Shown piece after piece: positions 1 to 10,469 of a stretch of 64,000 nt of DNA. The DNA is from Sinomonas atrocyanea (GTDB lineage Bacteria; Actinomycetota; Actinomycetes; Actinomycetales; Micrococcaceae): assembly GCF_030811715.1 (NCBI RefSeq), contig NZ_JAUSRH010000001.1:434001-498000 (forward strand). Reading direction: 5' to 3'. Within the stretch, counting starts at the first letter, position 1. Every line of letters starts with the position of its first letter. The notes under the pieces are model-generated. The model was not told the DNA's origin. It made no database searches and saw only the letters and a program-made list of their open reading frames with translations. Made by a program: the position numbers and the translations under genes.

Positions 1-52
1 CAGAGCCGGGTCTACGGATGGTCCCCCCACGTCACTGCCCGGGCCAGGTCCC

Positions 53-631
53 TCAGTCGAGACCGAGCTCGTCCTTCCCGAAGGCGTAGAGGTACGGCAC
101 CCCGGCCTCGGCCTCGATGCGCTCCTTCGCGCCCGTGGCGCGGTCCACGATGACGGCCACCGCGGTCACCTCCCCGCCCGCGTTGCGCACGCCCTCGACG
201 GCCGCGAGCGCCGAGCCGCCCGTGGTCGAGGTGTCCTCGAGCACCACGACCTTGCGGCCCTCCACGCCCGGGCCTTCGACCTGCCGGCCCATGCCGTAGG
301 ACTTCTGCGCCTTGCGCACCACGAACGCGTCGACGGCGCGGCCGGCCTCGCGGGCGGCGTGCATGACGGCGGTGCCCACCGGGTCGGCGCCCATCGTGAG
401 GCCGCCCGCGGTGTCCATCTGGACCCCGGCGCTGTCGATGAGGTCCAGCATGACCTGGCCCACGAGCTGGCTCGCCTCGTGGTGCAGCGTGATGCGGCGG
501 AGGTCCACGTAGTAGTCCGCTTCCTTGCCACTCGAGAGGATCACCGTGCCCCGCACCACGGCGAGCTCCTTGATGAGCTCCAGCAGGCGGGCGCGGGCGG
601 CGGCGATGTCAACGGGTGCGGCGTCAGTCAT
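53..631 (-). CDS. pyrE: Orotate phosphoribosyltransferase
   Basis: This 192-residue cytosolic enzyme transfers ribose-5-phosphate from PRPP to orotate to give OMP in pyrimidine synthesis. The PRPP-binding signature VVVLEDTSTTGGSAL lies near residues 130-145, and SSGKEADYYVDLRR near residue 40 is the usual orotate-side motif. I start at the ATG at 631 rather than an upstream in-frame start. TAGAAT sits 7 nt before this ATG with no Shine-Dalgarno sequence, which is a leaderless arrangement, and the extra 32 residues would be low-complexity. No other pyrimidine gene is adjacent. Confidence 0.95.
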   Translation of the reverse strand: MTDAAPVDIAAARARLLELIKELAVVRGTVILSSGKEADYYVDLRRITLHHEASQLVGQVMLDLIDSAGVQMDTAGGLTMGADPVGTAVMHAAREAGRAVDAFVVRKAQKSYGMGRQVEGPGVEGRKVVVLEDTSTTGGSALAAVEGVRNAGGEVTAVAVIVDRATGAKERIEAEAGVPYLYAFGKDELGLD

Positions 632-638
632 GGCACCG

Positions 639-644
639 ATTCTA
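639..644 (-). promoter_or_regulatory. -10 element of leaderless pyrE promoter
   Basis: On the minus strand the hexamer is TAGAAT and the ATG follows after 7 nt, so transcription would begin at or next to the start codon. No clear -35 hexamer is seen. Confidence 0.5.
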
Positions 645-694
645 GTGGCGACGCACGACGGCGCGTGGTCGCCCCGGCCTCTCCCTCCCCCGCC

Positions 695-745
695 CCGCGA
701 AGTCACCCCCTGGAACCGCGAAGTCACCCCGTAGCGCGCGAGTCA
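695..745. repeat. Outer repeat family, left arm
   Basis: GCGAAGTCACCCC occurs at 695-707 and 716-728, exactly 21 bp apart, followed by a degraded copy reaching about 747. The same motif returns as its reverse complement at 991-1093, so the whole gap between the oxidase gene and pyrE is an inverted array. Confidence 0.75.
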
Positions 746-760
746 TCACCCCGCGGCCTT

Positions 761-908
761 CCTCCCCAGCTTTCCTGCACTCGTCCCCAGCTTTCAGGCT
801 CCGCACTCAGCTGAGGCGGGGGATCAGACAGATGACGCTGGCCTCACGCGCGCCAAAGTCGGGGAGCACAGCAGCGAATGTTGGGGAGGACTGCAGGGAA
901 AGTCGGGG
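761..908. repeat. Inner inverted repeat family
   Basis: TCCCCAGCTTTC occurs at 761-772 and 782-793 (21 bp apart). Its reverse-complement relatives lie at 853-864, 875-886 and 897-908 (22 bp apart each). This family is nested inside the GCGAAGTCACCCC family. No open reading frame with homology is visible in 632-1090. Confidence 0.7.
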
Positions 909-990
909 ACGACAGCCACGGGTGACCTGAGAGCATTCGGAGGCCACCGGCGTCGGGCGTCACCACGCCAGACCCGACCTCGCGCACCCA

Positions 991-1093
991 CGGGGTGACC
1001 TCGGGCCCACACCGGGTGACCTCGGGGTTCTACGGGGTGACCTCGGGCCCACACCGGGTGACCTCGGGGTTCTACGGGGTGACTTCGCGGTCA
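991..1093. repeat. Outer repeat family, right arm (five tandem units)
   Basis: Five units of 20-22 bp, each with GGGTGACCTCG or GGGTGACTTCG, alternate between a GGGCCCACAC tail and a GGGTTCTA tail, giving a 42-bp higher-order period. They are the reverse complement of the left-arm motif. Confidence 0.85.
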
Positions 1094-2293
1094 GGCGGGG
1101 AGGGAGAGGTTCTCGACGATGTGCTCGGCGATGGCCATCGACGAGGTCGCCCCGGGCGAGGGCGCATTGCGGATGTGGGTGATGCGGCCGCGGCGCTGGA
1201 TCGCGAAGTCGTCCACGAGGCTGCCGTCCCGGTTCATGGCCTGGGCCCGGATGCCGCGCGAGGCGCCCACGGCCCGTGCCCCCTCGAGCGCGGGGACGTA
1301 CCGGCCGGCCTCGGCGATGAAGCGCGCGGGCGAGGCGAGCGTGCGGATCTCCCGCGCCGCCGTGGCGAGGTTGTGGCCCGAGAACCGCCAGAAGCCGCCG
1401 AAGGACAGCGTGGACGCGACGTCCCGCACGTCGAGGCCGAGCCCCGCGTATCCCTCGCGGGAGAGGGACAGGAAGGCGTTGGGCCCCACGGTCATCTCGC
1501 CGTCGACCCGTTTGGTCAGGTGCACGCCGAGGAACGGGTAGCGCGGGTCCGGGACGGGGTAGACGAGGCCCCGGACCACGTCTCGGTAGTCGGGCTCGAG
1601 GACGAAGTACTGGCCGAGGAACGGCACGATGGCCGGCCCCGCCTCCTCGCCGGACCGGGCGGCCAAACGGTCCGACTGCAGCCCCGCGCAGGCGATGACC
1701 GCGTCGAAGCTCTCCTGCCCCTCGGCCGTCTCCACCGTCGCCGACGCACCGGCCTCTGTCACGGCCCGCACCTCGGCGCCGAACCGGACGGTACCGCCCG
1801 CGGCGCACGCGTCGTCGAGGAGGGCCTCGGTGACGCGGGCGTAGTCCACGATGGCGGTCTCGGGCGAGTGGAGCGCGCGCCGGCCCACGGCATGGGGCTC
1901 GATCTCGCGCAGCTCGCCGGGGCCCACCATGTGCACGCCGGGCACCCTGTTGGCGACCGCCCGCTCGAAGATCCGCTCGAGCCTGGCCTCCTCGTCGGAG
2001 TCGAGGGCAACGACGACCTTCCCGCACGCCTCGTAGGGGAGGCCGCGCTCGGCGCAGAGGTCCCGCAGGAGCCCGACGCCGCGGCGGCACAGCCGCGCCT
2101 TGAGTCCGCCCGGCTCGTAGTAGAGGCCCGCGTGCACCACCCCGGAGTTGTGCCCCGTCTGGTGCGCGGCGGGGCGCTGCTCCTTCTCGAACACGGTGAC
2201 GGCGGCACCGGGGAACCGGCGCGTGAGCTCCCGCGCCACGGCCGCGCCGATGATCCCCGCACCCACCACGGCGAAAGACTCTCCTGCGCCCAC
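1091..2293 (-). CDS. lhgO: L-2-hydroxyglutarate oxidase (FAD-dependent, DAO family)
   Basis: The 400-residue protein has a Rossmann FAD motif VGAGIIGAAVA near residues 10-20 and the LhgO-type HQTGHNSGVVHAGLYY block at 44-59, followed by a DAO-fold domain. Family members oxidise L-2-hydroxyglutarate to 2-oxoglutarate at the membrane face. The GTG at 2293 is chosen because GGGGAGAGGAG precedes it by a few bases and the FAD motif follows at once; the longer frame to 2443 adds low-complexity sequence. TAGGCT (minus strand, 2358-2353) is a likely -10. The phased repeat region follows the stop. Confidence 0.88.
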   Translation of the reverse strand: MGAGESFAVVGAGIIGAAVARELTRRFPGAAVTVFEKEQRPAAHQTGHNSGVVHAGLYYEPGGLKARLCRRGVGLLRDLCAERGLPYEACGKVVVALDSDEEARLERIFERAVANRVPGVHMVGPGELREIEPHAVGRRALHSPETAIVDYARVTEALLDDACAAGGTVRFGAEVRAVTEAGASATVETAEGQESFDAVIACAGLQSDRLAARSGEEAGPAIVPFLGQYFVLEPDYRDVVRGLVYPVPDPRYPFLGVHLTKRVDGEMTVGPNAFLSLSREGYAGLGLDVRDVASTLSFGGFWRFSGHNLATAAREIRTLASPARFIAEAGRYVPALEGARAVGASRGIRAQAMNRDGSLVDDFAIQRRGRITHIRNAPSPGATSSMAIAEHIVENLSLPA

Positions 2294-2435
2294 GGTGCTC
2301 CTCTCCCCCGCCGGACCCCCGTGGCCCCGCCGGACCCACGCTGCGTGGGCCCAGCCTAGCGAGGAGGCGGCCCACGGCGACGGCCCACGGGGCCTATCAT
2401 GTGCCGAGAACCCCAATGTTTCCCAGAGGAGGCCA

Positions 2436-4052
2436 GTGAACACGTCCCCGACGCCCGCCGAGGTCTACCATGCGACCCCAGACACCGCGGAACCGGTCCC
2501 CGCTGCGCTCGAGGTCACGTCCGCCGAAGCAGGGCGGCGGCTCGCGGACAGGGACGACGTCCTGCGGCACAAGAAGCGCGGCTACGCGCTCGTCAACCGG
2601 ACGCAGACCCCTCACGAGGCCATGGTCGAGGACCTCCTGTTCGTCCGCGACGTGCTGGACCGCGCGGACATCCCCTATCTCCTGGTGCGCGGCAACGACG
2701 CGCGCCCGGTGATCGCGGTGGACTGGACCCGGCGCAAGGACCTCCGCCGCGCCCTCGTCGAGGCGTGCCGCGACGAGCCGTTCTACTCCCTGACCGTGGA
2801 CGCGCGGAAGGACCGGGCACTGCTCGTGGCGGACGGCAGGCTTGCGGAGTCCGGGCAGGCCCGCATGTTCCGGCTCTACCGGCCGCGGATCGAGCCCGCC
2901 GGCGGGCTGCGCTACGGCCACGAGACGGGCGTGCAGGTGGAGCTGTGGAAGTGGGAGGGCGAGACCCTCCAGCTGCCCATCGAGAACTCCCTCACCAGGC
3001 GGACGCTCCCGCGCAACGAGGCCGTCCGCGGGACCGTCGAGCGCTTCGGCCGGACCTGGCCGACCATCGAGAACATGTTCGCGGACCACGCGACGGACAT
3101 CGACTTCACGATCGACATCGTGTTCTCGTGGGTGGACGGCGCCGACCCGGAGCTGCGGCGCTACCGCGAGTCGTTCCTGCCCGGCGTGGTCCACGGCGAG
3201 GGCGACGACGCCGATGCCCGCGTGCGCCAGATCAACGAGCTCAAGTACGCCCTGCGCAGCGTGCACATGTTCGCGCCCTGGATCGGGCGGATCTTCATCT
3301 GCACGGACTCGAAGCCGCCGGCGTGGCTCGACACCGCCCACGAGCGGATCACGGTCGTCCCGGCCGCGGAGCACTACAAGGACCCCTCGGTGCTGCCGGT
3401 CTTCAACTCGCAGGCCATCGAGTCCCAGCTGCAGCACATCGAGGGCCTCTCCGAGTACTTCCTCTACTCGAACGACGACATGTTCTTCGGCCGGCCCCTT
3501 GGCCCGGACATGTTCTTCTCCCCCGGCGGCATCACCAAGTTCATCGAGGCGTCGACCCGGATCGGGCTCGGCGACAACCACCTCGACCGCTCGGGCCACG
3601 AGAACGCCGCCCGGGTGAACCGGCGGCTCCTCTATGAGCGGTTCGGCCGCATCACCACACGACACCTCGAGCACACGGCGGCGCCCCTGCGGAAGTCCGT
3701 GCTGCTCGAGATGGAGGCGGAGTTCCCCGAGGAGTTCGCGCGCACGGCGGCCGCCCGGTTCCGCTCGTGGGACAGCATCTCGGTCACCAATTCCTTCTAC
3801 CACTACTACGCGCTGCTCACGGGCCGCGCGGTGACGAAGGTGGGCGCCAAGGTCCAGTACATCGACACGACGGTCCGGGCGGGACTCGAGGCGCTGCCCA
3901 AGCTGCTCAAGAAGCGCAACCAGGACTTCTTCTGCCTCAACGACGGCTCGTTCCCCGAGGTCTCGGGCGAGGAGCGACAGGAACGGGTGACGGACTTCCT
4001 CGAGAAGTACTTCCCCATCCCCGCGCCCTGGGAGCGGCCGGCCGCAGGGTAG
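2436..4052 (+). CDS. Stealth-family sugar-phosphate transferase
   Basis: All four Stealth conserved regions can be seen in 538 residues: IDIVFSWVDG near 226 (CR1), INELKYALRSV with YFLYSNDDMFFGRPL near 266-350 (CR2), LEHTAAPLRKSVL through SITNSFYHYY-like sequence near 408-450 (CR3), and LPKLLKKRNQDFFCLNDGS near 485-500 (CR4). The family includes capsule hexose-1-phosphate transferases and the GlcNAc-1-phosphotransferase catalytic core. The GTG at 2436 follows GAGGAGG and fits the usual start of actinobacterial members. It is divergent from lhgO, and no other polysaccharide genes are nearby, so its acceptor is unknown. Confidence 0.85.
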   Translation: MNTSPTPAEVYHATPDTAEPVPAALEVTSAEAGRRLADRDDVLRHKKRGYALVNRTQTPHEAMVEDLLFVRDVLDRADIPYLLVRGNDARPVIAVDWTRRKDLRRALVEACRDEPFYSLTVDARKDRALLVADGRLAESGQARMFRLYRPRIEPAGGLRYGHETGVQVELWKWEGETLQLPIENSLTRRTLPRNEAVRGTVERFGRTWPTIENMFADHATDIDFTIDIVFSWVDGADPELRRYRESFLPGVVHGEGDDADARVRQINELKYALRSVHMFAPWIGRIFICTDSKPPAWLDTAHERITVVPAAEHYKDPSVLPVFNSQAIESQLQHIEGLSEYFLYSNDDMFFGRPLGPDMFFSPGGITKFIEASTRIGLGDNHLDRSGHENAARVNRRLLYERFGRITTRHLEHTAAPLRKSVLLEMEAEFPEEFARTAAARFRSWDSISVTNSFYHYYALLTGRAVTKVGAKVQYIDTTVRAGLEALPKLLKKRNQDFFCLNDGSFPEVSGEERQERVTDFLEKYFPIPAPWERPAAG

Positions 4053-4064
4053 CCCCGCGCCGCC

Positions 4065-5039
4065 TCAGACGGTGGGCAGCATGCCGGTGGCCGGGCCGAT
4101 CCTCTCGGACGTGTCCCGGCGCGTGCGCCGGCCCGCCCCGTCGTCGGCGGGGAAGGTGACCCCGTGCTCGACGAGGACCCGCTCGACGTCCTCCGCGGGC
4201 ACGAACCGGCCCACGGTGTCGCCGCCCGCGGCCGGCACCACCGAGTGCACCACGGAGTCCGCGTACACGTGGACCAGGTTGTACGCCTGGGCGCCGTCGC
4301 GGCCGCGCGTGGCCCTCAGGCCCGTGGCCGGGTCGACGGCGGCGGCGAGGTCCTGCGTGTAGCACGTGGCGGAGGCGACGGAGACGGGGACGCCGGCGAA
4401 GGTGCCGGAGGTCGAGTAGTGCAGGTGCCCGGCGAGGATCGCCCGCACGTCCGAGCCGCGCAGCACGTCCGCGAGCGCGGCCTGCCCGCGCAGCTCCACG
4501 AGCACCGCGAGCTCCTGCACGGACGGCACGGGCGGGTGGTGCATGGCGAGGATCGTGCCGTCGGGCGCCGGGAAGCTCAGCTCCTCGGCGAGCCAGCCGA
4601 GCTGCGCGGGCGAGAGCTCGCCGTGGTGCGCGCCCGGAACGCTCGTGTCGATCACGACGACGCGCAGCCCGTTGACCCAGTGCACACGGTCGAACGGCTC
4701 CGCGGAGGGCTCCTCCCCAAGCAGGTGCTCCCGGAGCGCGGGCCGCGAATCATGGTTGCCCATGGCCCAGATCAGGCGCGCACCGAGGGCCTCGGCGGCG
4801 GGCTCCGCGATCTCGCGCAGCCGCGTGTACGCCTCGGGCTCGCCCCGGTCTGCGAGGTCACCGGTGACGACGATCGCCTCGGGCGAGCCGCCGGCGTCGT
4901 GCATCTGGGCGAACAGGCGGCGCAGCCTGGCCTCGGAGTCGAGGGAGCCCGCGAGGAGTCCGTCGCCGAGCAGGTGCGTGTCGCTGACGTGGAGGAGGAA
5001 GTGGCGCGGCCGCGGATGCTCGGCCTGGATGGTGCCCAT
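4065..5039 (-). CDS. cpdA: Calcineurin-like phosphodiesterase, CpdA type
   Basis: The 324-residue protein carries the metallophosphoesterase motifs in order: DTH at 20-22, GDLADRG near 60-66, GNHD at 94-97, HHPP at 167-170 and GHLH at 204-207. These bind a two-metal centre. CpdA-class enzymes hydrolyse 3',5'-cyclic AMP or other phosphodiesters in the cytosol. The substrate here is inferred from the family only. The gene converges on the Stealth gene with a 12-bp gap. Confidence 0.8.
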   Translation of the reverse strand: MGTIQAEHPRPRHFLLHVSDTHLLGDGLLAGSLDSEARLRRLFAQMHDAGGSPEAIVVTGDLADRGEPEAYTRLREIAEPAAEALGARLIWAMGNHDSRPALREHLLGEEPSAEPFDRVHWVNGLRVVVIDTSVPGAHHGELSPAQLGWLAEELSFPAPDGTILAMHHPPVPSVQELAVLVELRGQAALADVLRGSDVRAILAGHLHYSTSGTFAGVPVSVASATCYTQDLAAAVDPATGLRATRGRDGAQAYNLVHVYADSVVHSVVPAAGGDTVGRFVPAEDVERVLVEHGVTFPADDGAGRRTRRDTSERIGPATGMLPTV

Positions 5040-5163
5040 CGGGACCCTTCTATCGTCTCGGAGTCAGTTTCCCCAGTGCACACATCCAAGACATCGCGTG
5101 GGTGAATGTCCAGTTAACGCGCCACAAACCGCCGGATACAGAGGGAACACGCAGGCGGCCGAC

Positions 5164-5183
5164 GGCGGAACGGGGGTTCCGCC
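5164..5183 (-). terminator. Hairpin after the GPH symporter gene
   Basis: GGCGGAAC, a 4-nt loop and GTTCCGCC form an 8-bp stem just downstream of the symporter stop. There is no long T run on the minus strand, so it is a probable but imperfect terminator. Confidence 0.5.
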
Positions 5184-5215
5184 GCCGTCCGCCCTTCCGC
5201 TGTGGCCCGGCCAGC

Positions 5216-6643
5216 TCAGGCCTCCGGCTGGGAGTGCAGCGCGACGGTCTCCGCGTCCGCACCGAGGCCTGCCCCGGCCTGGGTGTGCCGCTCGCGGATC
5301 TCGGCGACGATCTTGGCGTGCCGCTCGTCGGTGAGGTCGTAGAAGAACATGATCACGCCCGCGGCGATGGCGAGGACCGCGGGGATGAGGCCCGCGGCGA
5401 TCTGGATCCCGAGCACCGCCTGGGAGGACTGCTGGGCCGCGTGGCCGTCGTACCCGCCCCAGGCGATCGCGTAGCCGGCGAGCGCGCCGCCGATCGCCTG
5501 GCCCGTCTTGCGGGTGAAGGAGAACAGCGAGTAGATGATGCCCTCCGAGCGCACGCCGGTCTTCCACTCGCCGTACTCGACCGTGTCGGCCTCGAGGGCC
5601 CACACGACGATGTTGACGCCGACCACGCCGGCCATCGCGATCACGAAGCCGAGGAAGCCGAGCCACACGAGGGCTGCGGGAGAGAACAGCACGATCGCTC
5701 CGCCCACCACGAGGACGCCGACGAACGCGATGTAGACGGCGCGCTTGCCGGCCCTCGCCACGATCGCCGGCATGACGGCGCCGAGGGCGAGCGTCACGAC
5801 GAGCTGGACGATGGAGAGCGCGGGGATGAGGGCGAGGCTGTGCAGCACGTCGCGGAAGTAGTAGACCTGCACGGTCGTCAGCGAGAGGTAGCCGGAGAGG
5901 AAGAGCACCGAGGACAGGCACAGCATCAGCAGCGGCTTGTTCCCCTTGAGGGTCTGCATGCTCTGCCTGAAGGAGACCTTCGGGACGTCGCGGACCACCC
6001 GCTCACGGGTCGTGAAGAACGTGAACAGGTACAGGGCGACGCCGAGGACCATGCCGATGATCGTCACGGTCGTGAAGATCGGCTGGAGGTCGGCGCCAGA
6101 CTTGAGCAGCGGGGCCACGAAGATGCCGAGCGCCGATCCGACGAGCAGCGCACCGATGGTCCGGGAGGACGCGAGCTTGGCCCGCTCCTTGGGCCGGGGG
6201 GTCATGGCGCCGGCCATGGAGCCGTAGGGGATATTCACGAGCGAGTACGCGAGGCCCAGGGCAACGTAGACGATGTACGCGTAGGCGAGCTTGCCGCCCG
6301 CCCCGATCTGGGGAATGTGGAAGTTCAGGAACGTGAGCACCATGAGCGGCACGGCACCGAACAGGATGAACGGGCGGAACTTGCCCCAGCGCTTGGTGTA
6401 CGTGCGGTCCACCAGGCGCCCGGCCAGGAGGTCGGAGAAGGCGTCGAAGATGCGCACCACGAGGAACAGCGTCCCCGCGGCCGCCGCGGAGATCCCTGCC
6501 ACGTCGGTGTAGTAGACGAGCAGGAACATCGTGGTGGTCGTGAACGCGAGGTTGTTCGCGGCGTCGCCCGCGCCGTAGCCGATGATGCTCCTCAGGCCGA
6601 GCTTGCTGGCCGTCGCCGGGGCGGAAGTGGGTGAAGACGTCAT
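5216..6643 (-). CDS. GPH-family glycoside/hexuronide:cation symporter
   Basis: The 475-residue protein begins GLRSIIGYGAGDAANNLAF and has about twelve hydrophobic segments. GRLVDRTYTKRWGKFRPFI is the cytosolic loop typical of the GPH family (MelB, GusB/UidB). It lies 47 bp downstream of beta-glucuronidase, as gusB does in gus operons, so glucuronides or uronides are the likely cargo. The ATG at 6643 has AAGGA about 9 nt upstream. The C-terminal tail of about 30 residues is hydrophilic. Confidence 0.85.
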   Translation of the reverse strand: MTSSPTSAPATASKLGLRSIIGYGAGDAANNLAFTTTTMFLLVYYTDVAGISAAAAGTLFLVVRIFDAFSDLLAGRLVDRTYTKRWGKFRPFILFGAVPLMVLTFLNFHIPQIGAGGKLAYAYIVYVALGLAYSLVNIPYGSMAGAMTPRPKERAKLASSRTIGALLVGSALGIFVAPLLKSGADLQPIFTTVTIIGMVLGVALYLFTFFTTRERVVRDVPKVSFRQSMQTLKGNKPLLMLCLSSVLFLSGYLSLTTVQVYYFRDVLHSLALIPALSIVQLVVTLALGAVMPAIVARAGKRAVYIAFVGVLVVGGAIVLFSPAALVWLGFLGFVIAMAGVVGVNIVVWALEADTVEYGEWKTGVRSEGIIYSLFSFTRKTGQAIGGALAGYAIAWGGYDGHAAQQSSQAVLGIQIAAGLIPAVLAIAAGVIMFFYDLTDERHAKIVAEIRERHTQAGAGLGADAETVALHSQPEA

Positions 6644-6690
6644 TGTCGTGGTCCTTGGTCCTGGTGCTGTGGTTGCTGCTGGCCCGGGCC

Positions 6691-8622
<1,932 letters not shown>

Positions 8623-8637
8623 ACTTCAACTGTGTGC

Positions 8638-9150
8638 TCAGGCCCGGAGCCACTCCGCGGCCTCGTCGGCGATCTGCTCGGGCTGCTCGGCAATGTCGAA
8701 GACGCGGCCGCGCTCGTCGTCCTGGAGGGGCTCGAGCGTGGCGAGCTGCGAGTCCAGGAGGGAGACGGGCATGAAGTGCCCCGGGCGCGCGGCCATGCGG
8801 GCGGCGAGGAGCTCGCGCGCGCCGTGCAGGTGCACGAACACCGTGTCCGGGGCCGCCTCGCGGATGATGTCCCGGTAGGCGCGCTTGAGCGCGCTGCAGC
8901 CGATCACCATGGTCCCCGAGGCCCCGGCCATCTTCTCCCCGATCAGGCGCAGCCAGGGCTCCCGGTCGGCGTCGTCGAGCGGGATGCCCGCCGCCATCTT
9001 GGCGACATTGGCCTCCGGATGCAGGTCGTCTCCGTCGAGGAACTCCCCGCCCAGCTCCTGGGCGAGGAGCCGGCCCACGGTGCTCTTGCCGCATCCGGAG
9101 ACGCCCATCGCGATGACGTGGAACGTCCCGCCGTCCGCTGCGTCGGTCAC
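8638..9150 (-). CDS. gntK: Gluconokinase
   Basis: The 170-residue kinase has a Walker A motif GVSGCGKST at 16-24, [20 protein letters not shown] and the GntK-type [10 protein letters not shown]. It phosphorylates D-gluconate to 6-phosphogluconate. The GTG start at 9150 overlaps the manD stop by four bases (GTGA), so translation is probably coupled. Placement in a uronate operon suggests that aldonates are co-metabolised, or that the kinase has a relaxed substrate range. Confidence 0.9.
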   Translation of the reverse strand: MTDAADGGTFHVIAMGVSGCGKSTVGRLLAQELGGEFLDGDDLHPEANVAKMAAGIPLDDADREPWLRLIGEKMAGASGTMVIGCSALKRAYRDIIREAAPDTVFVHLHGARELLAARMAARPGHFMPVSLLDSQLATLEPLQDDERGRVFDIAEQPEQIADEAAEWLRA

Positions 9151-10376
9151 CAGTCGTGCACCGTGCCGTCGATGAGGCGGTTGTACGGCAGGTAGGCCTG
9201 CTGGTAGGGGAAGGAGTTCGCGGCCTCCTCGTTGAACTCGACGCCGAGGCCGGGCTTGTCGCCCGGGTGGAGGTAGCCGTCCTTGAAGGTCATCGACTGC
9301 TCGAAGACGGTGTTGGTCTTCTCGGAGTGCTGCATGTACTCCTGGATCCCGTAGTTGTGGATCGCAAGGCCCACGTGCAGCTGGGCGGCGAAGCCCACCG
9401 GGGAGATGTCCGTGGGGCCATGGAAGCCGGACTTGATCTGGTACTGGGCCGCGTAGTCCATGACCTTCTTCAGCGGCGAGATGCCGCCGAAGTGGGTGGA
9501 GGCAGCCCGGACGTAGTCGATGAGCTGCTCGCGGATGAGCAGCTGGAAGTCCCAGACGGTGTTGAAGATCTCGCCGATCGCGAGCGGGGTGGTGGTGTGC
9601 TGGCGGACCAGGCGCAGGCCCTCCTGGTTCTCGGCCGGAGTGCAGTCCTCGAGCCAGAACAGGTCGTAGGGCTCGAGCGCCTTGCCGAGCTTGGCGGCCT
9701 GCATGGGGGTCATGCGGTGGTGGCCGTCGTGCAGGAGCGGGATCTCGGGGCCGAACTCGTTGCGCACGGCCTCGAAGACCGTGGGGAGGTGGCGCAGGTA
9801 GGCCCGGGTGTCCCAGTCCTCCTCCTGCGGGTACGCGCCGCGGCCCGCGGGCTCGTAGTCGTAGCGCTCCCCCGAGGCCTGGGACTGGGCGGCCACCCCG
9901 TAGACGGCCTTGATGCCCGGGATGGCGGTCTGGACGCGGATGGACTTGTAGCCGAGCTCGAGGTGCTCGCGGATCGAGTCGAACAGCGAGGGAAGGTCCG
10001 TGCCCGAGGCATGCCCGTAGGCGCGCAGTCCGCGGCGGGACGCGCCGCCGAGGAGCTGGTAGACCGGCAGGCCCGCCACCTTGCCCTTGATGTCCCACAG
10101 GGCCATGTCCACGGCGGCGATCGCAGCCATCGTCACCGGCCCCCGCCGCCAGTAGGAGGAGCGGTAGAGGAACTGCCAGGTGTCCTCGATCATGTGCGGG
10201 TCCCGGCCCACGAGCAGCTGGGCCACGTGCTCCTTGAGGTACGCCGCCACGGCGAGCTCGCGCCCATTGAGGGTCGCATCGCCGATCCCGGTGATCCCCT
10301 CGTCCGTGGTGACCTTCAGGGTCACGAAGTTGCGCGTCGGGCTCGTCACGAAGACTTCAGCGGAGACGATCTTCAT
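9147..10376 (-). CDS. manD: D-mannonate dehydratase (enolase superfamily, ManD/RspA type)
   Basis: The 409-residue enzyme matches the ManD subgroup in length and motifs. The expected metal ligands are Asp217 in LLHDGHHRM, Glu243 in WLEDCTP and Glu269 in [14 protein letters not shown]-like sequence follows near residue 315 and the C-terminus is [12 protein letters not shown]. It dehydrates D-mannonate to 2-keto-3-deoxygluconate, the step after UxuB. The promoter at 10414-10461 heads the manD-gntK unit. Confidence 0.9.
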   Translation of the reverse strand: MKIVSAEVFVTSPTRNFVTLKVTTDEGITGIGDATLNGRELAVAAYLKEHVAQLLVGRDPHMIEDTWQFLYRSSYWRRGPVTMAAIAAVDMALWDIKGKVAGLPVYQLLGGASRRGLRAYGHASGTDLPSLFDSIREHLELGYKSIRVQTAIPGIKAVYGVAAQSQASGERYDYEPAGRGAYPQEEDWDTRAYLRHLPTVFEAVRNEFGPEIPLLHDGHHRMTPMQAAKLGKALEPYDLFWLEDCTPAENQEGLRLVRQHTTTPLAIGEIFNTVWDFQLLIREQLIDYVRAASTHFGGISPLKKVMDYAAQYQIKSGFHGPTDISPVGFAAQLHVGLAIHNYGIQEYMQHSEKTNTVFEQSMTFKDGYLHPGDKPGLGVEFNEEAANSFPYQQAYLPYNRLIDGTVHDW

Positions 10377-10413
10377 CGTCGCTTCCTTTCACTGGGGCCG
10401 GGGGCTCGCGTTC

Positions 10414-10461
10414 AGCATACTGACGGGCCGGGGTGATGGCAAACGTTTGCCGCACATTGCC
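10414..10461 (-). promoter_or_regulatory. manD promoter with three-part LacI operator
   Basis: GGCAAACGTTTGCC (10438-10451), a perfect 14-bp palindrome, is followed by TTGCC at 10457-10461. The minus-strand -35 TTGCCA (10442-10437) is part of the left arm, with -10 TATGCT (10419-10414) after 17 bp. Confidence 0.85.
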
Positions 10462-10469
10462 AGGGGCGG

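Noticed and set aside
991-1093. Tandem repeats that look at first like a small CRISPR array
   Set aside because: Units are contiguous with no unique spacers, have two alternating forms, and no cas gene is present.
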